From Micromonospora sp. NBC_01796 (GTDB lineage: Bacteria; Actinomycetota; Actinomycetes; Mycobacteriales; Micromonosporaceae): DNA of 64,000 bases. The stretch spans positions 248,001 to 312,000 of the forward strand of contig NZ_CP109078.1 in NCBI RefSeq assembly GCF_035917455.1, read 5' to 3'. The position numbers and the translations under genes are program-made. Under the pieces are notes generated by a model. The model searched no databases. It was not told the DNA's origin and worked only from the letters and a program-made list of their open reading frames with translations. This document shows, piece by piece, positions 63,150 to 64,000 of this stretch (within the stretch, counting starts at the first letter, position 1; every line of letters begins with the position of its first letter).

Positions 63150-63484
63150 CCGAGCAACCGCCGGAGGCACTGTTCCGCCGCTGGGTGCACGTCCGCGAGG
63201 AGGACGACGCGGACGTACGCGTCTACCGTCCCGCCGACCGCCCGCTCCCGCCCGCGCGGGGCCGGGACGGGATCGAGTTCCGCCCGGACGGCACGTTCAT
63301 CGACTACCTGCCGGGGCCGACCGACGCACCGACCCGCGCACCCGGACAGTGGCGTACGGACGCCGCCGACCGGCTGCGCCTGACCGGTCCCGCCGGCCGG
63401 GGCAGTACGGTCTTCCACCTGGTCGCGGTCGACGACAACACGCTGCGGCTGCGCCCGCTCGGCGGCGAACAACCGCCGAGCTGA
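63146..63484 (+). CDS. Hypothetical protein (112 aa) coupled to the M43-type protease
   Basis: The function is not recognised. The protein begins MTEQPPEALFRRWVHVREED and appears all-beta, with alternating strands GIEFRPDGTFIDYLPGPTDA (about 45-64), PGQWRTDAADRLRLTG and STVFHLVAVDDNTLRLRPLG (about 86-105). That pattern resembles small lipocalin-like or inhibitor-like beta-barrels. The ATG overlaps the protease stop as ATGA, so the two are made together. A protease inhibitor or a structural partner is conceivable, but only on context. Confidence 0.68.
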   Translation: MTEQPPEALFRRWVHVREEDDADVRVYRPADRPLPPARGRDGIEFRPDGTFIDYLPGPTDAPTRAPGQWRTDAADRLRLTGPAGRGSTVFHLVAVDDNTLRLRPLGGEQPPS

Positions 63485-63519
63485 GCGCACGGCGCCGGCT
63501 CAGGCGAACGGCCGCCCGG

Positions 63520-63777
63520 TCAGCCGACCTGTTCGTCGGCGTAGCACCAGCGCCACGACTCGCCGGGCTGGAACGACTGGATCACCGGGTGGTCCGTGGC
63601 GTGGAAGTGGGCGGTGGCGTGCCGGCGCGGCGACGAGTCGCAGCAGCTCACCCGGCCGCAGGTCAGGCAGAGGCGCAGATGCACCCAGTCGGACCAGCCG
63701 TTCTCCAGGCAGTCCTGGCAGCCGTCGGTGCTCTGCGGTTCCGGTTTGGCCGCCTCGGCCAGATGTGCGCAGCTCAT
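63520..63777 (-). CDS. UBP-type zinc finger protein
   Basis: An 85-residue zinc-finger protein of the ZnF-UBP class known from eukaryotic ubiquitin proteases. The ligands are spread over CAHLAEA (3-9), GCQDCLENGWSDWVHLRLCL (about 19-38), CGRVSCCDSSPRRHATAHFH (about 40-59) and HPVIQSFQPGESWRWCY. Bacteria lack ubiquitin, so the ligand is unknown. Its ATG overlaps the stop of the antiporter gene upstream by 4 nt. The two are often linked or fused in actinobacteria, suggesting a role in antiporter control. Confidence 0.88.
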   Translation of the reverse strand: MSCAHLAEAAKPEPQSTDGCQDCLENGWSDWVHLRLCLTCGRVSCCDSSPRRHATAHFHATDHPVIQSFQPGESWRWCYADEQVG

Positions 63778-64000
63778 CGCTCACCCTTCCGTCGCAGCAG
63801 CGACTCTTCCAGATCCAGATCGCGGTACGCGCGCACGAGCACCTCTTCCGTGATCCGCCCCTGGTCACGGGCGGTCCGGAACACCTCGCGCTCCGCGTCG
63901 ATCATCTCCTGCCGCAGCCGACCGTACGCCTGCGAGGGCGTTTCCCGTCCGTCGCCCCCCAGCCGCTCCCAGGCGCTGTTGCTGCGATACTCGACCATCG
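63774..64000 (-). CDS. C-terminal part of a Na+/H+ antiporter (CPA1-type), truncated by window end
   Basis: Only the last 74-75 codons are visible; the gene continues beyond position 64000. The peptide AYGRLRQEMIDAEREVFRTA (about 24-43 of the visible part), followed by RDQGRITEEVLVRAYRDLDL and EESLLRRKGER, matches the cytosolic C-terminal tail of bacterial CPA1 Na+/H+ antiporters. The downstream UBP zinc finger, overlapping by 4 nt, supports this. The Met visible at 63998 is probably internal. The membrane part is outside the window. Confidence 0.72.
   Translation of the reverse strand, partial: MVEYRSNSAWERLGGDGRETPSQAYGRLRQEMIDAEREVFRTARDQGRITEEVLVRAYRDLDLEESLLRRKGER

Overview
The window is 64 kb of high-GC (about 70 %) actinobacterial chromosome. 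Gene content points to Micromonosporaceae (Micromonospora or a close relative). The evidence is an XRE/DUF397 pair, a GPP34 gene, a MEDS/anti-sigma kinase, a giant LuxR (LAL) regulator, secreted GH6 and GH9 cellulases with CBM2, and frequent GTG starts with ATGA overlaps. This family assignment is an inference from gene content. I see no IS element, prophage, CRISPR array, tRNA or rRNA.

Layout. 0-2.5 kb: the end of an anti-sigma-type ATPase, a HAD hydrolase, a MEDS/ATPase signalling protein and an OsmC protein. 2.5-7.3 kb: a secreted PQQ-type sugar dehydrogenase (PKD, CBM6, CBM13) divergent from a secreted GH6 cellulase. 7.4-12.7 kb: a stress-type membrane protein, DUF1684, GNAT, a MarR/pirin pair and a TetR/NmrA-like reductase pair. 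12.7-15 kb: a HelR-type RNA polymerase ATPase behind a 19-bp palindrome resembling the rifamycin-associated element. 15-17.5 kb: a phosphotransferase and an acetoacetate-decarboxylase-like protein. 17.5-21.3 kb: allantoicase, allantoinase and a citrate-lyase-like aldolase. 21.4-26.8 kb: a LAL regulator and a secreted M4 protease. 26.9-37.3 kb: mixed housekeeping, hydrolase and regulatory genes, a decayed SEC-C gene, a LacI regulator and an ECF42/DGPF pair. 37.3-47.6 kb: a compact purine operon (OHCU decarboxylase, HIU hydrolase, urate oxidase, three xanthine dehydrogenase subunits and an embedded 8-oxoguanine deaminase), divergent from a PucR regulator, followed by XdhC and a MobA-like protein. 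47.8-58.5 kb: a SigB/SigF-type sigma factor, an APC permease, GPP34, XRE/DUF397, HrpB helicase, and a PP2C / membrane protein / anchored solute-binding protein operon. 58.6-64 kb: a GH9 cellulase, an M43-type metalloprotease, a UBP zinc finger and the end of a Na+/H+ antiporter.

How the genes work together. Two loci 16 kb apart together encode a route from xanthine (and 8-oxoguanine) through urate and allantoin to ureidoglycolate and urea, with PucR as the likely regulator. The GH6 and GH9 cellulases lie 53 kb apart, and each carries a 14-bp palindrome of the CebR type upstream, so they probably form one cellulose-responsive regulon. The most notable single locus is helR with its palindromic element. 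Other points of interest are a repeated 20-bp operator family without an obvious target gene, a regulated promoter in front of an uncharacterised 63-residue protein, an ECF sigma gene with no canonical full-length start codon, and a SEC-C pseudogene with two lesions.
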